A DNA stretch of 7,893 bases from NCBI GenBank assembly GCA_020345785.1, contig CP070771.1, positions 3,656,999 through 3,664,891 of the forward strand, given 5' to 3'. The translations under genes were made by a program, and so were the position numbers. Shown here in pieces: positions 6,297 to 7,893 of this stretch. Origin of the DNA: Desulfobacterales bacterium (lineage in GTDB: Bacteria > Desulfobacterota > Desulfobacteria > Desulfobacterales > JAFDCJ01). Each line of letters begins with the position of its first letter. Position 1 is the stretch's first letter. The notes under the pieces are model-generated. The model did not search any database. It had not been told where the DNA came from and saw only the letters and a program-made list of their open reading frames with translations.

Positions 6297-7646
6297 CTAT
6301 TCAATCTCTGTTATACATTCCTCGATGATTTCCAGGGCGCGATCCATTTCTGCGGTGGTGATGGTCAGCGGCGGCGTCAGGGTGATAATATTGCCCATCG
6401 TCAATTTAAAACTCAATCCTTTTGACAGGGCCGCATACATCACCGCCTCGGCTTCATCGCAGGCCCGTTCGCGGGTTTGCCGGTCTTTGACCAACTCGAT
6501 GCCCAAAAACAGCCCCAATCCGCGGACGTCTCCGATCAAGGAATGGCGATCTTTCATGGCCTGCAGTCGTTTAAGCGAATGCCGGCCGAGTTCGCGGGCA
6601 TGTTGCACCAGCTTGTGCTTTTCGATATAGGTGATGGCGGCCAGGGCCGCAGCGCAGCCGACCGGACTTTTTTCGTGGGTGTAATGCCCCAGTGCCCGGT
6701 GACCGGCAACATCCAGCTCTTCGCGCGCGATCACAGCGGCCAGCGGGAACACCCCGCCGCCCAGTCCCTTGCCGATAACCACCATGTCGGGAATGACACC
6801 GAAATTTTCAAAAGTAAACATCGCACCGGTGCGGCCGAGGCAGTGGGGGATTTCATCGAAAATCAATAAGGCGCCGTGCCGGTCGCAGGCCTGTCTGATT
6901 TTTTGCCAGTATTCGGGCTTGGGGATGTAGGGCGTGCTGCGAATGGACTCGGCAATGACGGCCGCAATATCGCCTTCTTTTTCCATGATATATTCGACAT
7001 AATTGGCGCAGGTCAAGTCGCAACCGCCGCGGTCCGTGCAGCCGAACACACAGCGGTATTCATCCGGCGGCGGTGCATGCTCGGTGCCGGGCAGCAGCGG
7101 GCCCATGTCCTGGCGGAAGACGGCCTCGCCGCCGATGGAGATGGTGTCCAGAGTGGCGCCGTGAAAAGAATCCCACATGGAGATCGTTTTGTGGCGGCCG
7201 GTGGCCAGGCGGGCCAGTTTCAGTGCGATGCCGACGGCTTCGGCACCGCCGGGGCAGAACAGGGATTTGTTGAGGTTGCCGGGTGCGATGGCGGCCAGTT
7301 TTTTGGCCAGCTCCACCGCAACCCGGTTGGTATACCGACGGGTGCAGAACGAAAGCTCATCAAGCTGGTTTTTAATGGCGGCAATGACATCGGGATTGGC
7401 GAAGCCCACCTGGTGTACGTTGTTGCCGTGGAAATCCATACAGCGCCGCCCCTGAATGTCTTCAATGTAGATGCCCTCGCAGGTCCGCATGGTGTTCAGA
7501 CAGGGACTGGATAAAGACTGCTTCAGAAAATAGCGGGAATCCTCATCCAATAGTTGGCGGCTTGCGGCATTAAGGTGCTTTTTCTGCCATTCTTCCCGCT
7601 TAGGGGAAATATTGATATCACCTTCTGATTTGTGCAGTTTTGGCAT
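6297..7646 (-). CDS. Class-III PLP-dependent aminotransferase-fold enzyme (possibly a PbfA-like ammonia-lyase)
   Basis: Cytoplasmic fold-type I PLP enzyme, 449 residues, the usual class-III length. Key parts: FCPGGAEAVGIALKLAR (130-146), the phosphate-binding segment; WDSFHGATLDTISIGGEA (158-175); FDEI with Asp264, which contacts the PLP nitrogen; GRTG (271-274); and IGKGLGGG with Lys293, the Schiff-base lysine. ALGHYTHEKSPVGCAAALA (318-336) is the class-III small-domain junction. The DEIPHCLGRTG version of the usual DEVQTGFGRTG, and the HGNNVHQVGF start (73-82), recall the branch containing (R)-1-hydroxy-2-aminoethylphosphonate ammonia-lyase and other lyases; this is from memory. Four cysteines form an insertion at 199-213 (finding). 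ATG at 7646 is preferred because the AAAGG site (7656-7660) is 9 nt from it but only 3 nt from the alternative TTG at 7652. It is convergent with the fusion gene. Class is certain, substrate open. Confidence 0.92.
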   Translation of the reverse strand: MPKLHKSEGDINISPKREEWQKKHLNAASRQLLDEDSRYFLKQSLSSPCLNTMRTCEGIYIEDIQGRRCMDFHGNNVHQVGFANPDVIAAIKNQLDELSFCTRRYTNRVAVELAKKLAAIAPGNLNKSLFCPGGAEAVGIALKLARLATGRHKTISMWDSFHGATLDTISIGGEAVFRQDMGPLLPGTEHAPPPDEYRCVFGCTDRGGCDLTCANYVEYIMEKEGDIAAVIAESIRSTPYIPKPEYWQKIRQACDRHGALLIFDEIPHCLGRTGAMFTFENFGVIPDMVVIGKGLGGGVFPLAAVIAREELDVAGHRALGHYTHEKSPVGCAAALAAITYIEKHKLVQHARELGRHSLKRLQAMKDRHSLIGDVRGLGLFLGIELVKDRQTRERACDEAEAVMYAALSKGLSFKLTMGNIITLTPPLTITTAEMDRALEIIEECITEIE

Positions 7647-7699
7647 AATCAATCGCCTTTCTTTGTCAGTCTGAAAGGATTGTGTTCAGCTACTTAACT

Positions 7700-7809
7700 C
7701 CATTCATAAGCCACCGGCTAGGCCGATGAGAATAGAAAAGGTTTTACCGTTACGGCGAAAGTATTTTTTGATTGTGCAAACGTACACCCTGCCGCTGGCA
7801 TATGAATGG
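7700..7809. repeat. Imperfect 23-bp inverted repeats enclosing a 64-nt spacer
   Basis: The arm at 7700-7722 (begins CCATTCATA, then GCCA and CGGC blocks) pairs with 7787-7809 at 19 of 23 positions; the first nine are exact. The unit spans 110 bp and lies about 50 bp upstream of the aminotransferase-fold start, so it is in the promoter or leader of that gene. No target duplication is evident. It could be a miniature element or a two-site operator. Confidence 0.6.
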
Positions 7810-7893
7810 GGATAGAAAAAACAATTTTGGCTTATTTTTTATGATTTCGTTGTGTCTGCCGGCGTAGCAACCATTACCGCATCGGGCTGAACA

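Noticed and set aside
6876..7514. 212-codon plus-strand frame
   Set aside because: It lies antisense inside the well-supported class-III PLP enzyme gene; its composition mirrors the codon structure of that gene and it matches no family.
7839..7892. Short minus-strand frame entering from the right edge and ending at TAA (7839-7841), a possible 3' end of an upstream gene
   Set aside because: Only 17 codons are visible (including DAVMVATPADTTKS); other frames are also open here, so there is too little to support a gene.

Overview
The window carries six protein genes separated by unusually long, repeat-rich gaps. In order they are: the 5' part of a glycine C-acetyltransferase gene (kbl, minus strand, running off the left edge); a NUDIX ADP-sugar pyrophosphatase (plus); a small two-helix membrane protein of unknown function (plus); a LysR-type regulator (minus); an 814-residue FAD-oxidoreductase/GcvT-like fusion of the dimethylglycine/sarcosine dehydrogenase type (plus); and a class-III PLP-dependent enzyme of the aminotransferase fold (minus). 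I see no RNA gene, CRISPR array, transposase or phage gene.

The organism is most likely a Gram-negative anaerobe or facultative anaerobe, and my best guess is a sulfate-reducer-like member of the Desulfobacterota. This is inference from the look of the proteins, the moderately GC-rich coding regions, and intergenic DNA full of short degenerate repeats. No 16S rRNA or other lineage marker is present.

Layout. Positions 1-423 hold the kbl N-terminal half. Positions 424-929 are a non-coding gap between the divergent kbl and NUDIX genes, with three heptamer-repeat tracts and a 14-bp perfect inverted repeat. Positions 930-2034 hold the NUDIX gene and, behind its own consensus-like promoter, the small membrane protein, which converges on lysR (2117-3022). 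Positions 3023-3544 separate lysR from the divergent fusion gene and contain two more heptamer tracts, then a good sigma-70-type promoter whose -35 box lies inside a dyad that could be the LysR operator. The fusion gene (3545-5989, TTG start) is followed by a 307-bp repeat-packed gap and then by the convergent aminotransferase-fold gene (6297-7646). An imperfect 23-bp inverted repeat lies upstream of that last gene.

Functionally, three genes point to glycine and one-carbon metabolism. The fusion enzyme should oxidatively demethylate an N-methylated amino acid and pass the methylene unit to tetrahydrofolate. Kbl interconverts glycine plus acetyl-CoA with 2-amino-3-oxobutyrate. The class-III PLP enzyme handles a small amine. 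The genes are not one operon, so a joint pathway is only a suggestion. The least explained feature is the non-coding DNA: at least seven separate tracts, with different sequences, share a 7-bp period, and all of them lie between genes.
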